This document shows positions 43,618 to 52,171 of a stretch of 64,000 bases of DNA, in pieces. Source of the stretch: DATBFU01 sp035498405 (GTDB lineage Bacteria > Acidobacteriota > Thermoanaerobaculia > UBA5066 > Gp7-AA6); the NCBI GenBank assembly GCA_035498405.1, contig DATKAE010000089.1, positions 18,527 to 82,526 on the forward strand. The letters are read 5' to 3'. The notes beneath the pieces are model-generated. The model was not told the DNA's origin. It saw nothing but the letters and a program-made list of their open reading frames with translations, and ran no database searches. The position numbers and the translations under genes are program-made. Numbering within the stretch: position 1 is the first letter of the stretch; each line of letters starts with the position of its first letter.

Positions 43618-43632
43618 TGTAGATCGTCTACA
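43618..43632. promoter_or_regulatory. Inverted repeat TGTAGA-TCG-TCTACA
   Basis: Perfect 6-bp arms at 43618-43623 and 43627-43632, 36 bp before the ATG of the molybdoprotein gene. A TTGACC (43596-43601) lies 16 bp before it, so the dyad could overlap a -10 region. Likely operator for the downstream gene; the regulator is unknown. Confidence 0.5.
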
Positions 43633-43667
43633 AGAGTGCCGGCTGCGGGCGTGATTTTCCGGAGACG

Positions 43668-44333
43668 ATGAAAGAAGCCGATCCAAAGCTCAAAGACCGC
43701 GTGCCGCCGGGTCAGGTCCTGAAGGCCAAGTGGCCCGTGCTGACCTTCGGGGCGACGCCGCGGATCGACCTCGGCCAATGGACGTTTCGCTGCTTCGGCC
43801 GGGTCGAGAGAGAACTCTCCTGGACCTGGGAAGAGTTCTCGCGGCTTCCGCGGGTCGAAATCACTTCCGACATCCATTGCGTGACCCGGTGGAGTCGGCT
43901 CGACAATCGCTGGGACGGCGTGCACGTCCGGGAAATCCTCACGCGCGCCGGCGTCGGAAAGGGGGCCGTCGCCGTCATGGCCCGATCCGAGGGCGGATAC
44001 ACCACCAACATCGCCCTGGAGGATCTCCTCGACGACGATGTCCTGCTCGCCACCAGGCACGACGGGCGGGACCTCGAGCCGGAGCACGGCGGCCCTTGCC
44101 GGCTCGTGGTTCCGAAGCTCTATTTCTGGAAGAGCGCCAAATGGCTACGGGAGCTGGAGCTGCTCGACGTCAACCCGCCCGGCTTCTGGGAGGAGAACGG
44201 CTATCACCTGCATGCCGATCCGTGGAAAGAGGAGCGCTACTCGGACCAGGAAACTGACGCCATGCAGCGCCTGCGCGCCGAGGCGGCGCGCCAGCTCAGG
44301 AGCTCGGACCGCCCGGGGGGTGAAAACCCTTAG
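43668..44333 (+). CDS. Sulfite-oxidase-fold molybdopterin protein (MsrP/YedY-like)
   Basis: 221 residues. The oxidoreductase molybdopterin domain is shown by the Mo-ligating Cys C71 in SDIHCVTRWSRLDNRWDGV, then LVVPKLYFWKSAKWLRELEL, typical of the MsrP/sulfite oxidase superfamily. There is no signal peptide, so it is cytosolic unlike MsrP. It lies 125 bp after coxL in the same direction and ends in overlap with the convergent small gene. It may share the molybdenum cofactor supply of the locus. Substrate unknown. Confidence 0.88.
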   Translation: MKEADPKLKDRVPPGQVLKAKWPVLTFGATPRIDLGQWTFRCFGRVERELSWTWEEFSRLPRVEITSDIHCVTRWSRLDNRWDGVHVREILTRAGVGKGAVAVMARSEGGYTTNIALEDLLDDDVLLATRHDGRDLEPEHGGPCRLVVPKLYFWKSAKWLRELELLDVNPPGFWEENGYHLHADPWKEERYSDQETDAMQRLRAEAARQLRSSDRPGGENP

Positions 44334-44575
44334 GGCTTGGATGACTTGGAGGTCTTCTCCTTCAGGTCCTCGGTGAACAACCCGGCCTCGGGCAGTGTGG
44401 CCGCCGCGCCGGCTCCGAGGGGCTCGACACCCGTGAAGCCGCGGCCATGATGCACCGTTCCGATTCCCGCGCCCTTGGGATGTCCCGAGCCGTAGCCGCG
44501 GTACCCGTGCTTGCGCGGCTTGCGATTCTTGTTCTTGGTGGATTGCGTCTGGTTGGAGTTCTTCTTTTCCGCCAT
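44330..44575 (-). CDS. Small basic protein, unknown
   Basis: 81 residues from ATG 44575, with GGGGAGGA 5 bp upstream. The first 35 residues are rich in Lys, Arg, Asn and Gln (MAEKKNSNQTQSTKNKNRKP), followed by HGYRGYGSGHPKGAGIGTVHHGRG. It is probably a disordered nucleic-acid-binding protein. No family recognised. The stop overlaps that of the molybdoprotein gene. Confidence 0.6.
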   Translation of the reverse strand: MAEKKNSNQTQSTKNKNRKPRKHGYRGYGSGHPKGAGIGTVHHGRGFTGVEPLGAGAAATLPEAGLFTEDLKEKTSKSSKP

Positions 44576-44744
44576 GAGAATCCTCCCCTCGGGCGATACG
44601 CCCTCATCAGAGCCTAGCAACTCCGATGGGGGAAGATCTATTCGCATCAGTCGCATGGCAGACACGGGCTACCGGCCCCGCCCCCTGGCCAACCAAGCCA
44701 ATCCGGACGGAAATGGACCGCGGGCGGCGCGCTGGCCGGCCACG

Positions 44745-45407
44745 TCACCCCGTCTGAGGCGGGGAGGACTCGACCGGTTCTTGCGGTTCCGGCGCGGCAG
44801 CGTCGTAAACCCTCTTGATCTCGACGTCGCCCCGCGATCCGCGGCCCTTGAAACGAGTCGTGACCGTGAGCTGTTTGTGGTCGGCGGTCACGGAATAGGT
44901 CTCGGTGTAGGACGATCCCCGCTCGGGCTCGATCTCCACGACGACGTGGCCGTCTTTCCAGCGGGCCTTGATCTTCGTCGTTCCGCCGAAGGAGCGCTCC
45001 TCTTCAGTCTTTCGCCCATCCGTGAAGAGAATGTGCTCCTGCCCGGCCCCATCTCGGATGATCAGCTGAGGATCCGCGTGCTCGATCTGCAGGGTCTGCC
45101 AGACGGCCGCGCGGTCGGTGAGGCCAGGGGTGGACCCGTCCGAGGACTGACCGCCGGATCCCCGGTGTCCGCCACGGTGTCCGTGACCCCCGCTCCAGCC
45201 GCCGCCTGATCCGCCGCCCGATCCACCCTCCTGGACCTGCACTTCCTCCATCTTCTTGCGGGGGTCGTCGCTTGCCTCGCGGTTCAACTTCCAGGTCCCC
45301 GAGAGGTTGCCAGGCTCGGCGCCCCGGGTCGCCGCGGCAGCGCCGACCAGCAGGGTTCCGATGCAAAGAGCGCGCAACACTCGGTGCCCGTTCCTGTTCC
45401 CACTCAC
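44745..45407 (-). CDS. Secreted protein with Gly/His-rich linker, unknown
   Basis: 220 residues from GTG 45407; the start is uncertain because no strong ribosome site is seen, though an N-terminal signal peptide (RVLRALCIGTLLVGAAAATRGAE) begins there. The mature part reads LSGTWKLNREASDDPRKKM, then a flexible glycine/His linker (near residues 60-90), then a beta-rich domain. That resembles small secreted beta-barrel proteins; no catalytic residues are apparent. It is divergent from the next gene. Confidence 0.65.
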   Translation of the reverse strand: MSGNRNGHRVLRALCIGTLLVGAAAATRGAEPGNLSGTWKLNREASDDPRKKMEEVQVQEGGSGGGSGGGWSGGHGHRGGHRGSGGQSSDGSTPGLTDRAAVWQTLQIEHADPQLIIRDGAGQEHILFTDGRKTEEERSFGGTTKIKARWKDGHVVVEIEPERGSSYTETYSVTADHKQLTVTTRFKGRGSRGDVEIKRVYDAAAPEPQEPVESSPPQTG

Positions 45408-45612
45408 AGGGTGCTGCTCGTAGCCCTCCGCTCGGTTAACGGCCGCATCCGGCTCTGAATTACGCGAGGGCCTGAGGAGTCGCCACGGGGACCGAGTTTC
45501 GATAGAGTCTTTCCGAATCTTCCAAGGAGGTGCCCCCGGGGAGGGTTTTTGGCTGCGGCCTGTGTTCGCCTGGTTCCAACTCTGTCTCACGTTTTTTGAG
45601 GAGGAGGAGAAG

Positions 45613-45972
45613 ATGGTACAGACGTTCTGCAAGGTGGCCGGCATCGTTCAGCTCGTCCTCGGTCTGGTGGGTCAGTTTGCTCCGGGAATCGCCTCGACGC
45701 TCGGATCCGGCGCCGGCGGCAACATCTTCAACATTCTTTCGGGCATTGTCCTTTCCTACCTCGGAACGAAAGGCACGGAGAACGGTCAGCGAACCGGCGC
45801 GCAAGTGGTCGGGGGCTTGAACGGGCTGGTCGGCCTTTTGGGCGTGCTCGGGGTGAACAATCTGGCAGGCATTCCGATGAATCCGGGGATGGGCGCCAAC
45901 ATCGTCAATCTTCTGATCGGCGCGTGGGGACTCTGGGCCGGGTTCGCCAGCCAGAAGAAGGCTGTCGCCTAG
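45613..45972 (+). CDS. Small membrane protein, DUF-type
   Basis: 119 residues from ATG 45613 with a long GAGGAGGAGGAG ribosome site. Three to four hydrophobic helices: KVAGIVQLVLGLVGQFAPGIA, NIFNILSGIVLSYLG, VVGGLNGLVGLLGVLGV and NIVNLLIGAWGLWAGF. It resembles small four-helix membrane proteins of unknown function. The 205-bp upstream region is a divergent promoter space. Confidence 0.72.
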   Translation: MVQTFCKVAGIVQLVLGLVGQFAPGIASTLGSGAGGNIFNILSGIVLSYLGTKGTENGQRTGAQVVGGLNGLVGLLGVLGVNNLAGIPMNPGMGANIVNLLIGAWGLWAGFASQKKAVA

Positions 45973-46170
45973 CGGTTTCCTTCCCGGCGCCCCGGTTCCT
46001 TCCGAAACGGGACCGAAGCAAGAAAAAAGGGCCGGACCCTTCTGCTGGGCCCAGCCGCTTGTTTTCGGTTTGACGATCTTTTCGATCTCCAGGTGCACAT
46101 CGGGGCGGGGCCTCGCCAAACGCAACCGGGATAGAGTGCCGAGCAAAAGCTCGAAGGGAGGGACAAAGTC

Positions 46171-46719
46171 ATGCTCACGTTGCTGTCGAAGAACTGGTGG
46201 ATTTTCCTCCTCCGCGGCATCTTGGCGATCCTCTTCGGCGTGATGGCTTTCGCGTGGCCGGGCCTGACGCTGGCCACACTCGTGACCTTCTTCGGTGCCT
46301 GGGCCCTGGTCAGCGGGTGTTTTGCCCTCTTCGGCGCTTTTTCGGGCAAGAAGTCGGGTGGCGACTGGTGGGTGCTGTTGCTGCACGGCTTGCTCGGAAT
46401 CGTGGTGGGCGTTCTCACCTTCCGGAGCCCTGGCATCACGGCGATCGCCATCCTCTGGTACATCGCATTCTGGGCGATCGTCACGGGTGTGATCGAGGTC
46501 GCTACGGCCATCCGTTTACGCAAGGAGATCCGAGGGGAAGGCTGGATCATGCTGGCCGGGATCGCCTCGGTGATCTTCGGCGCGCTGCTTCTCGCCTACC
46601 CAGGCGCCGGCGCGCTCGCCCTGATCACCCTGATCGCGGCCTACGCGGCCGTCTTCGGCGTGATCCTCGTGGTCGCCTCGCTGCGGCTGCGGAAGCTCGG
46701 TTCGCCCGCGGCGGCGTAG
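46171..46719 (+). CDS. HdeD-family (DUF308) membrane protein
   Basis: 182 residues with six membrane helices and the HdeD repeat pattern: WWIFLLRGILAILFGVMAFAWPGLTL, then a second, WWVLLLHGLLGIVVGVLTFRSPGITA, and a third, WIMLAGIASVIFGALLLAYPGAGAL. Related to E. coli HdeD, linked to acid resistance, though many relatives have other unknown roles. GAAGGGAGGG precedes the ATG. The 198-bp gap before it (45973-46170) shows no gene; a weak dyad is present. Confidence 0.85.
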   Translation: MLTLLSKNWWIFLLRGILAILFGVMAFAWPGLTLATLVTFFGAWALVSGCFALFGAFSGKKSGGDWWVLLLHGLLGIVVGVLTFRSPGITAIAILWYIAFWAIVTGVIEVATAIRLRKEIRGEGWIMLAGIASVIFGALLLAYPGAGALALITLIAAYAAVFGVILVVASLRLRKLGSPAAA

Positions 46720-46743
46720 GCTTCGACGCGCCGGAAGGCACGG

Positions 46744-47871
46744 TCACTGATACGGGAAGGCGTTTGTGCCTCCGGTGGTGGGCTTCTTCCACTGGTTGTG
46801 ATTCAGGTCGTAGGGGAAGACGACGGCGGTGTAGGGGAGTCGGACGAAATCGAGGATCGTGATCAGGATGTTGCCCCACCAGCGGTCCTCGGGCACGCCG
46901 GCGGCACGGGCGATCTCGGCGAGGTTCAGGCCCACCTCGAACCCGAGCTGCCTTTCCTGGTACTGCGGCTGCGCGTCGGGGTAACCCTTCGCGCTGTAGG
47001 TCGCGCCGGCCAGGAGAAACCGCGCGAGTCCGAACCGGCGATCCAACCTCTTTGCGAGCCCGGCGAACTTGAGGTCGAAGGTGTAGATTTCGGCGGAGTA
47101 GTCCTTGCCGAGCCCGTTGACGATGCAGCACGGCGGAATCTCCGGAGCGGGCACGATACCTGCCCGGAACCCCATGAGATCATTCAACTGATAGCGGGTG
47201 AAGAAGTAGGCCGCACCGGCGCCGGCCGTGTCCATGATCAGGTCTTCGTAGGAGAACCCGTACTTGGTGCTGCCGTCCCCGAGCTCCGTGGTCAGGCCGG
47301 CCGCCGCCGAGACGATGGATCCGAGCTGGTAGGACTGCGGCGATGGAGCGTCGAGAGCCCCGTAGACGGAGGTCAGCAGCCGCGCCACGCTGTAGAAGGA
47401 GGCGATGTGCGAAGCCTTGTCGCCGCCTCCGGCGTAGGTGTTCTGTCCGAACCACCCCTCGTTGGTGAAGTGATACTTCTGGTTGGGCCCGTCGCCGAAC
47501 GAGTTGTAGGCCGACCCGGCGATCGCCATGACCGAGATCGTGGTGATCCAGAAGACCTTCGGCTGGGGCGAGAGATGCGTCGGGGACGGCAGCTCGATCG
47601 TCGGAGTCGTCGAATGGGCCGGGAATCGCAGGTCCAGATCATAGGCGTCGTCCGGCTTCTTCCCTCCGATTCGTTCCGCGCAACATTGGCCGAGGCCAAG
47701 CTGCGCGGCCGCGACCTCGGTCGAGGCGTCGAGGACTGCCGTGGACGAAAAAAGCTGAAATTGGTTCGACTCGGCGAGGGCGATCGGACCGAGGCCCAGA
47801 ACCGCGAGGCCGGCAAGGAGAATCTCCCGGCGTCGCGGCGCGGCGCGAGTTGCCGACTTCGATCTCGTCAT
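46744..47871 (-). CDS. DUF2279-type outer-envelope protein
   Basis: 375 residues with a signal peptide (RREILLAGLAVLGLGPIALAE). The segment FTNEGWFGQNTYAGGGDKASHIASFYSVARLLTS matches the DUF2279 core, a membrane-associated lipoprotein family of unknown role; more TM-like and amphipathic stretches follow. Cys pair GQCCAER and PCCIVNG suggest disulfides. It is followed by the DUF4136 gene in the same direction, upstream in transcription. Confidence 0.75.
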   Translation of the reverse strand: MTRSKSATRAAPRRREILLAGLAVLGLGPIALAESNQFQLFSSTAVLDASTEVAAAQLGLGQCCAERIGGKKPDDAYDLDLRFPAHSTTPTIELPSPTHLSPQPKVFWITTISVMAIAGSAYNSFGDGPNQKYHFTNEGWFGQNTYAGGGDKASHIASFYSVARLLTSVYGALDAPSPQSYQLGSIVSAAAGLTTELGDGSTKYGFSYEDLIMDTAGAGAAYFFTRYQLNDLMGFRAGIVPAPEIPPCCIVNGLGKDYSAEIYTFDLKFAGLAKRLDRRFGLARFLLAGATYSAKGYPDAQPQYQERQLGFEVGLNLAEIARAAGVPEDRWWGNILITILDFVRLPYTAVVFPYDLNHNQWKKPTTGGTNAFPYQ

Positions 47872-47905
47872 CGAAACCCCGGTCCAGAAGCCGACACGCG
47901 ACGCG

Positions 47906-48415
47906 TTATTTCGAGGCCGGCTTCGGCGGGAAGTCCGCGAAGATGCGGTCGAGCGCGAACTGGACCTTGTCTTTCTGAAGACCGCCGGTGGGGGGCACGG
48001 TCCCCGCAGCCTCTCCGCGCCAGACCAACTGATTATTCGACGGATCGATCAGATCAACGGCGAGGGTGCCGACCGGAGTGCCCGAGGTTGCCTGCGCCGA
48101 GGCGGCGCCTCCGGTCCACCATCCGTAGCCGGTTTCGCCTTGAGGATCTTGCGGACCGCGGATCAGGTGAACGACCACCCGCAGGTTGGGACTCTGATCC
48201 ACCGGCTTCAACCCCTTGGCCTCGAGCCGTGACGCGACCTGCTGGTCGACCCAGGCCTGATTGTCGGTCTGGAGCCCGGCCGGTTGGAGCTGAAAGGTCT
48301 TGTATCGCGAGAAATCGGCGCGCGGATCGGACCGGACCTTCGTATTGAGCGACGAAGCGCACGCCGCGGCGAAGGTCGCGGCCAGAATCAGCGCGGGGAT
48401 GCCTTTCTCGGTCAT
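47906..48415 (-). CDS. DUF4136 lipoprotein
   Basis: 169 residues. Lipobox AAAC (C19) after a hydrophobic stretch. The mature part fits DUF4136: VRSDPRADFSRYKTFQL, then VDQQVASRLEAKGLKPVDQSPNLRVVVHL and GTLAVDLIDPSNNQLVWRGEA. Such lipoproteins are common and uncharacterised. It lies between the DUF481 and DUF2279 genes on the same strand and could be an operon of envelope proteins. Confidence 0.85.
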   Translation of the reverse strand: MTEKGIPALILAATFAAACASSLNTKVRSDPRADFSRYKTFQLQPAGLQTDNQAWVDQQVASRLEAKGLKPVDQSPNLRVVVHLIRGPQDPQGETGYGWWTGGAASAQATSGTPVGTLAVDLIDPSNNQLVWRGEAAGTVPPTGGLQKDKVQFALDRIFADFPPKPASK

Positions 48416-48446
48416 TCTCAGCCCTTCTTGTGTTCGGATCGGGGAA

Positions 48447-49199
48447 TCAGAACTTCGCGACGAGCGCCACGGAGGTGATCGTATCGCGTTTGAAGAATCC
48501 GGGAACGGGGACGTTGTCGTAGAGATAGGTGTACGACGCCTTCAAGGCGAAGATCGAAGTCAGGTCGGCCGTGACGGCGGTGACGCTCGCCAGGTACCAG
48601 TCGTTGGTGTTATCGAGGTTGTCGGTCCAGGAAAACGTCTCCGTGACCTCCGCGCTCTTCGAGAACTTCCAGCCGAAGTCGAGGCCGGCCTGCGCGGTGG
48701 CGTAGTTCAAGGCCGAGGCGCCCACCCGGTCCTCGCGGGTGTAGCCGAACCCCGCCTGAAGGCGCAGGCGGAGGGTCTTCTCGTTGATGATCTTGTAGCC
48801 CGCCCCGGCTTCCCCGCCGTAGCGGCTGTCGATGCCGGCGAAGGTGTTGCGGTAGTAGAGCGCCCCGGCGAAGACGTCGATCCTCGGCGTCAGGTCCCGG
48901 GTGGCCTTGAGTCCTCCGGCGAAGGACTCCGCGGTGGTCTCACCGTCGGTCGAGGCGTGCAGGTACGCGGCCTTCAGGGTGAAGAGCCACGGCGTCGGCT
49001 TGTAGTTGAGCTCGAGCGCGCCGCCGAAGCTCGAGGTGTCGGTGTTCCCACTCGTCGCGGCATAGGACACGTTCGCGGTTCCGAACCAGAGCGGGGGAGG
49101 CGGCTCGGGAGGAGGCGGGCAAGGGCAGGGCGCCTGGCCTCCCGCGGCGGCGGCACAGAGGAATGCGGCGACCAAGGCAAGATAGCGCGATGGCGTCAT
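48447..49199 (-). CDS. DUF481 outer-membrane beta-barrel
   Basis: 250 residues with a signal peptide and a short Pro-rich linker (CPCPPPPEPPPPLWFGTANVSY). From about 40 on, alternating beta-strand patterns with aromatic ends cover the protein (GALELNYKPTPWLFTLKAAYLHAST, FSWTDNLDNTNDWYLASVTAV), ending with a final strand TSVALVAKF, an aromatic C-terminus for BAM insertion. It is probably a small salt-induced outer-membrane barrel. Confidence 0.9.
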   Translation of the reverse strand: MTPSRYLALVAAFLCAAAAGGQAPCPCPPPPEPPPPLWFGTANVSYAATSGNTDTSSFGGALELNYKPTPWLFTLKAAYLHASTDGETTAESFAGGLKATRDLTPRIDVFAGALYYRNTFAGIDSRYGGEAGAGYKIINEKTLRLRLQAGFGYTREDRVGASALNYATAQAGLDFGWKFSKSAEVTETFSWTDNLDNTNDWYLASVTAVTADLTSIFALKASYTYLYDNVPVPGFFKRDTITSVALVAKF

Positions 49200-49285
49200 G
49201 AGTCCTCCCGAATTGTTGCTACCCCGCGGCAGGGACGCGCGAGTCTAACAGCAGAAAGAGCAAAAACGGCTCCTTTGTCTTTTCC

Positions 49286-49303
49286 GCCAGCCGTCGGGCT
49301 GGC
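49286..49303. repeat. Short inverted repeat in an intergenic region
   Basis: GCCAGCC (49286-49292), GTCG loop, GGCTGGC (49297-49303). The whole region 49200-49430 holds no convincing gene; this stem and a possible -10 (TATAGG, 49415-49420) are all I see. Confidence 0.4.
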
Positions 49304-49430
49304 TGGATAGGGGGGTGATGTCGATCGGCTGCGGAGATCGGGGCGGCGCCAATGCGTTGCCCGCCTCGCGGCGTCGCCGTCCGCGGGAAGCGATGGGATC
49401 CGGCGAGCGCCTGATATAGGCTCTTCGCGA

Positions 49431-49556
49431 ATGCGCGCGGTCGCCGCCCACCGGGTGTTCGCCGCTCTGACGACCGGCGCGCTCTTTGCCGGCCTCGTTG
49501 GCCGTTCCTACCTCCCGTGGCGGCACGAAAAGACCGCCGGAGGGACGCGCCCATGA
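49431..49556 (+). CDS. Possible 41-residue membrane peptide coupled to the ion channel
   Basis: A short frame from ATG 49431 ends in TGA overlapping the ATG of the ion channel (ATGA at 49553). It has one hydrophobic helix (VFAALTTGALFAGLVG) then a basic tail (RSYLPWRHEKTAGGTRP). Translational coupling makes it worth keeping; it is too short for certainty. A TATAGG lies 11 bp before it. Confidence 0.4.
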   Translation: MRAVAAHRVFAALTTGALFAGLVGRSYLPWRHEKTAGGTRP

Positions 49557-50233
49557 AGCGCCCGGCCGCCTTCACCCAGACCTGGTGGCAGGACCGGGGG
49601 CTCACGACCATGCTCGTCTGTTTGGGCATCGGGATCTTCCTCGCCCCGATCATCGAGGTGGTGGGGATCGTCGACGAGACGTTCTTCAAAGTCGTCATGA
49701 GCCTGGTTCTCGTTTCCGGAGTCATCGCGATCTCGGGCCGGGGAGCCGCTTCGATGGCGATGGGTCTCATGGCGCTCCTCACCCTCCTTCTCAAGTGGGC
49801 TCACTTCGTGTTTCACGGGTCGGTTCTCGGCGCTGCCGCGGACGCTTTCGCGATGCTGTCGATCGTGCTTCTGACGACCCTCGTCCTGCAGCACGTCTTT
49901 CGGGCGGGCCCGATCACGCCCGATCGGATCCGAGGCGCCATCGTGGCGTACCTGCTCGTGGGCTTCTTCTTCTTCGAGGCCTACCAGCTGGTGAGCGTGT
50001 TTCGCCCCGAGGCCTTTCACGTCGAAGATGGAAGCGGTGGTGTGAAGCACCTCCATGCCCTCGCGTACTTCAGTTTCGTGACACTGACGACCGTGGGCTA
50101 TGGCGACATCACGGCGTCCGATCCGATCGCGCGGTCGCTCGCGGTGGGAGAGGCGCTCATCGGGCAGCTCTATCCGGCGATTCTCATCGGTGGGCTGGTC
50201 TCGATGCATCTTGCGAGCAGGGACCGTGCCTGA
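49553..50233 (+). CDS. Two-pore-loop type ion channel (K+-channel-like)
   Basis: 226 residues from ATG 49553. Several membrane helices precede a pore region with the K+-filter TLTTVGYGDI near 190, then a last helix LYPAILIGGLVSMHLA. The N-terminal half has five or more helices (GLTTMLVCLGIGIFLAPIIEVVG, VLLTTLVLQHVF), more than a minimal KcsA-type channel. Probably a potassium channel without a ligand domain. It overlaps the mlaE-like gene by 8 bp if that starts at GTG 50226. Confidence 0.88.
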   Translation: MKRPAAFTQTWWQDRGLTTMLVCLGIGIFLAPIIEVVGIVDETFFKVVMSLVLVSGVIAISGRGAASMAMGLMALLTLLLKWAHFVFHGSVLGAAADAFAMLSIVLLTTLVLQHVFRAGPITPDRIRGAIVAYLLVGFFFFEAYQLVSVFRPEAFHVEDGSGGVKHLHALAYFSFVTLTTVGYGDITASDPIARSLAVGEALIGQLYPAILIGGLVSMHLASRDRA

Positions 50234-51386
50234 AGGCGCGGCAGCCGCCCCGATGGACTCCGAGACGGCGGCCCGGGTCGCCCTGGGCCGCGACCGCGCC
50301 GGCGGCCCGCGTCTGACGCTCGGCGGGTGTTTCGATGTGAGCACCGCGGCCGCGGCGCGCCGGCAGATCTCCGAGGGGCTGGCCGGCTCACCGCCGGCAT
50401 CGCTCGAAGTCGATGCCAGCGGGATCGAGCGGGGCGACGTGTCGGGAATGGCTCTCCTCTACGAGCTCGCGCAGGGCCGGCTGGTCCCCGGCGTTCGGGC
50501 CAACGTCACCGGGTTGCGTCCCGAGTTCCAGACGCTGCTCGCCGCGTTCCCGACGCCCGAGGCGCTCGAGGGCGTGACGCAGGGTGCGGCCCGCCAAGCC
50601 CTCCTCGTCCAGATCGGCGCCGCGGCGAGCTCGATCGCGGCGGACGCCCGGGCACAAGTGACCTTCGTCGGCGGGACGCTTCAGGCGTTCGCGGCGGCCC
50701 TGCGCCGCGTTCGCCTGATGCGCTGGCGCGAGGTCGCTGTCGTGTTCGAGAAGGCCGGCGTCGATGCGCTGCCGATCGTTTCGCTGATCAGCGTTCTGAC
50801 GGGCCTGATCATTGCTTTCGAGGCGGCGCAGCCGCTCGAAATGTTCGGGGCCCAGATCTTCATCGCCAACATGATCGGCCTTGTCATGGTGCGGGAGTTC
50901 AGCCCGATCTTCACGGCGATCATCCTCGCCGGCCGGTCGGGCTCCGCCTTCGCCGCGGAGATCGGGACGATGAAGGTCAACGAGGAGCTTAACGCCCTGG
51001 AAACGATGGGTCTCGATCCCATGCGTTTCCTGGTCATCCAGAGGGTCTTTGCCGGAACGGCCCTGATGCCGGTTCTGACGGCGTACTCGATGGCGGCGGG
51101 AGTCTTCGGCGGCGTGCTCGTCATGATGGCGATGGGCTTCCCGCTCGCCCAGATCTGGGGCCAGTTGGTCGGCGCCCTTGGGATCAAGGACGTGCTGGTC
51201 GGGACATTCAAGTCCGTCGTGTTCGGCGCCATCATTTCGGGGCTCGGGTGTCTGCGCGGGATGCAGACCAAGGAGGGGCCGACGGCGGTGGGCGACTCGA
51301 CGACCCGGGCCGTGGTTGCGGGCATTCTGATGATCATCGTCGTGGACGCCGTCTTCGCCGTGCTGACCTACGTGCTGCACATATGA
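50226..51386 (+). CDS. MlaE-family permease with N-terminal STAS-like domain
   Basis: 386 residues from GTG 50226 (AGGGA before it) or 377 from ATG 50253. Residues 10-100 look like a STAS domain: GGPRLTLGGCFDVSTAAAARRQISEG, ASLEVDASGIERGDVSGMALLYELAQG. The MlaE permease part follows: DALPIVSLISVLTGLIIAFEAAQPLEMFG, AIILAGRSGSAFAAEIGTMKVNEELNALETMGLDP and a set of membrane helices. It exchanges phospholipids at the inner membrane. With MlaF and MlaD it forms an Mla-like complex; MlaB, usually a separate STAS subunit, is fused here. Confidence 0.9.
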   Translation: MPEGAAAAPMDSETAARVALGRDRAGGPRLTLGGCFDVSTAAAARRQISEGLAGSPPASLEVDASGIERGDVSGMALLYELAQGRLVPGVRANVTGLRPEFQTLLAAFPTPEALEGVTQGAARQALLVQIGAAASSIAADARAQVTFVGGTLQAFAAALRRVRLMRWREVAVVFEKAGVDALPIVSLISVLTGLIIAFEAAQPLEMFGAQIFIANMIGLVMVREFSPIFTAIILAGRSGSAFAAEIGTMKVNEELNALETMGLDPMRFLVIQRVFAGTALMPVLTAYSMAAGVFGGVLVMMAMGFPLAQIWGQLVGALGIKDVLVGTFKSVVFGAIISGLGCLRGMQTKEGPTAVGDSTTRAVVAGILMIIVVDAVFAVLTYVLHI

Positions 51387-52171
51387 GCGCCGCCCCGACG
51401 GTGATCCAGGTCGAGCGCGTGACGATCGCCTATGGAGAGAAGGTGATCCAGAAGGACGTCAGCTTCGAGGTGCATCGGGGCGAGGTGTTCGTGATTCTGG
51501 GCGGTTCGGGTTGCGGAAAGAGCTCGCTGCTCAAGAGCATGATCGGCCTGTACCGGCCGGCGTCGGGCCGGATCCTGTTCGACGGCCAGGACATCGCGAC
51601 GGCCGAGGGCGAGGAGAGGCTGCGGCTCCTTCGAAAGTTCGGCGTCATGTACCAGAGCGGCGCCCTCTTCGGCTCGATGACCGTTCTGGAGAATGTGCGC
51701 CTCCCGCTCGACGAGTTCACCGATCTCGGCAGCGACGAGAAGGACCTCGTGGCGCTCGCGAAGTTGAACCAGGTCGGCCTGCTTCCGGCGGCGGCGAAGA
51801 TGCCTTCGGAGCTGTCGGGAGGCATGCAGAAGCGGGCCGGCATCGCCCGCGCGATGGCGCTCGATCCGGGGATTCTCTTTCTGGACGAGCCGTCGGCGGG
51901 GCTCGATCCGATCACCTCGGCGGGACTCGACCAGACGATTCGGGAGCTCTCGCGCGGCCTCGGCATCACCTTCGTCGTCGTGACGCACGAACTGCAGAGC
52001 ATCTACGGGATCGCGGACCGATGCGTCATGCTGGACGCCCGGACCAAGACGATGATCGCGGAGGGCAAGCCTTCGGAGCTGCGCGACCACTCTGACAACC
52101 CGTACGTGAGGCAGTTCTTTCTCCGGCAGGCCGAGGCGGCCTCGCCCGTCAAGGCGAACTCGACTTCATGA
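51383..52171 (+). CDS. MlaF-like ABC ATPase
   Basis: 262 residues from ATG 51383, overlapping the mlaE stop. Walker A GGSGCGKSS (40-48), Q-loop MYQSGALFGSM, signature LSGGMQKRAGIARA, Walker B ILFLDEPSAGLDPI, switch His VVTHELQSIYG. It powers phospholipid transport across the inner membrane. Overlaps mlaD by 4 bp. Confidence 0.93.
   Translation: MSAAPTVIQVERVTIAYGEKVIQKDVSFEVHRGEVFVILGGSGCGKSSLLKSMIGLYRPASGRILFDGQDIATAEGEERLRLLRKFGVMYQSGALFGSMTVLENVRLPLDEFTDLGSDEKDLVALAKLNQVGLLPAAAKMPSELSGGMQKRAGIARAMALDPGILFLDEPSAGLDPITSAGLDQTIRELSRGLGITFVVVTHELQSIYGIADRCVMLDARTKTMIAEGKPSELRDHSDNPYVRQFFLRQAEAASPVKANSTS

Noticed and set aside
43618..43632. BlaI/MecI operator
   Set aside because: The half-sites face the opposite way (TGTA outside, not TACA...TGTA) and no blaI-like gene is near.
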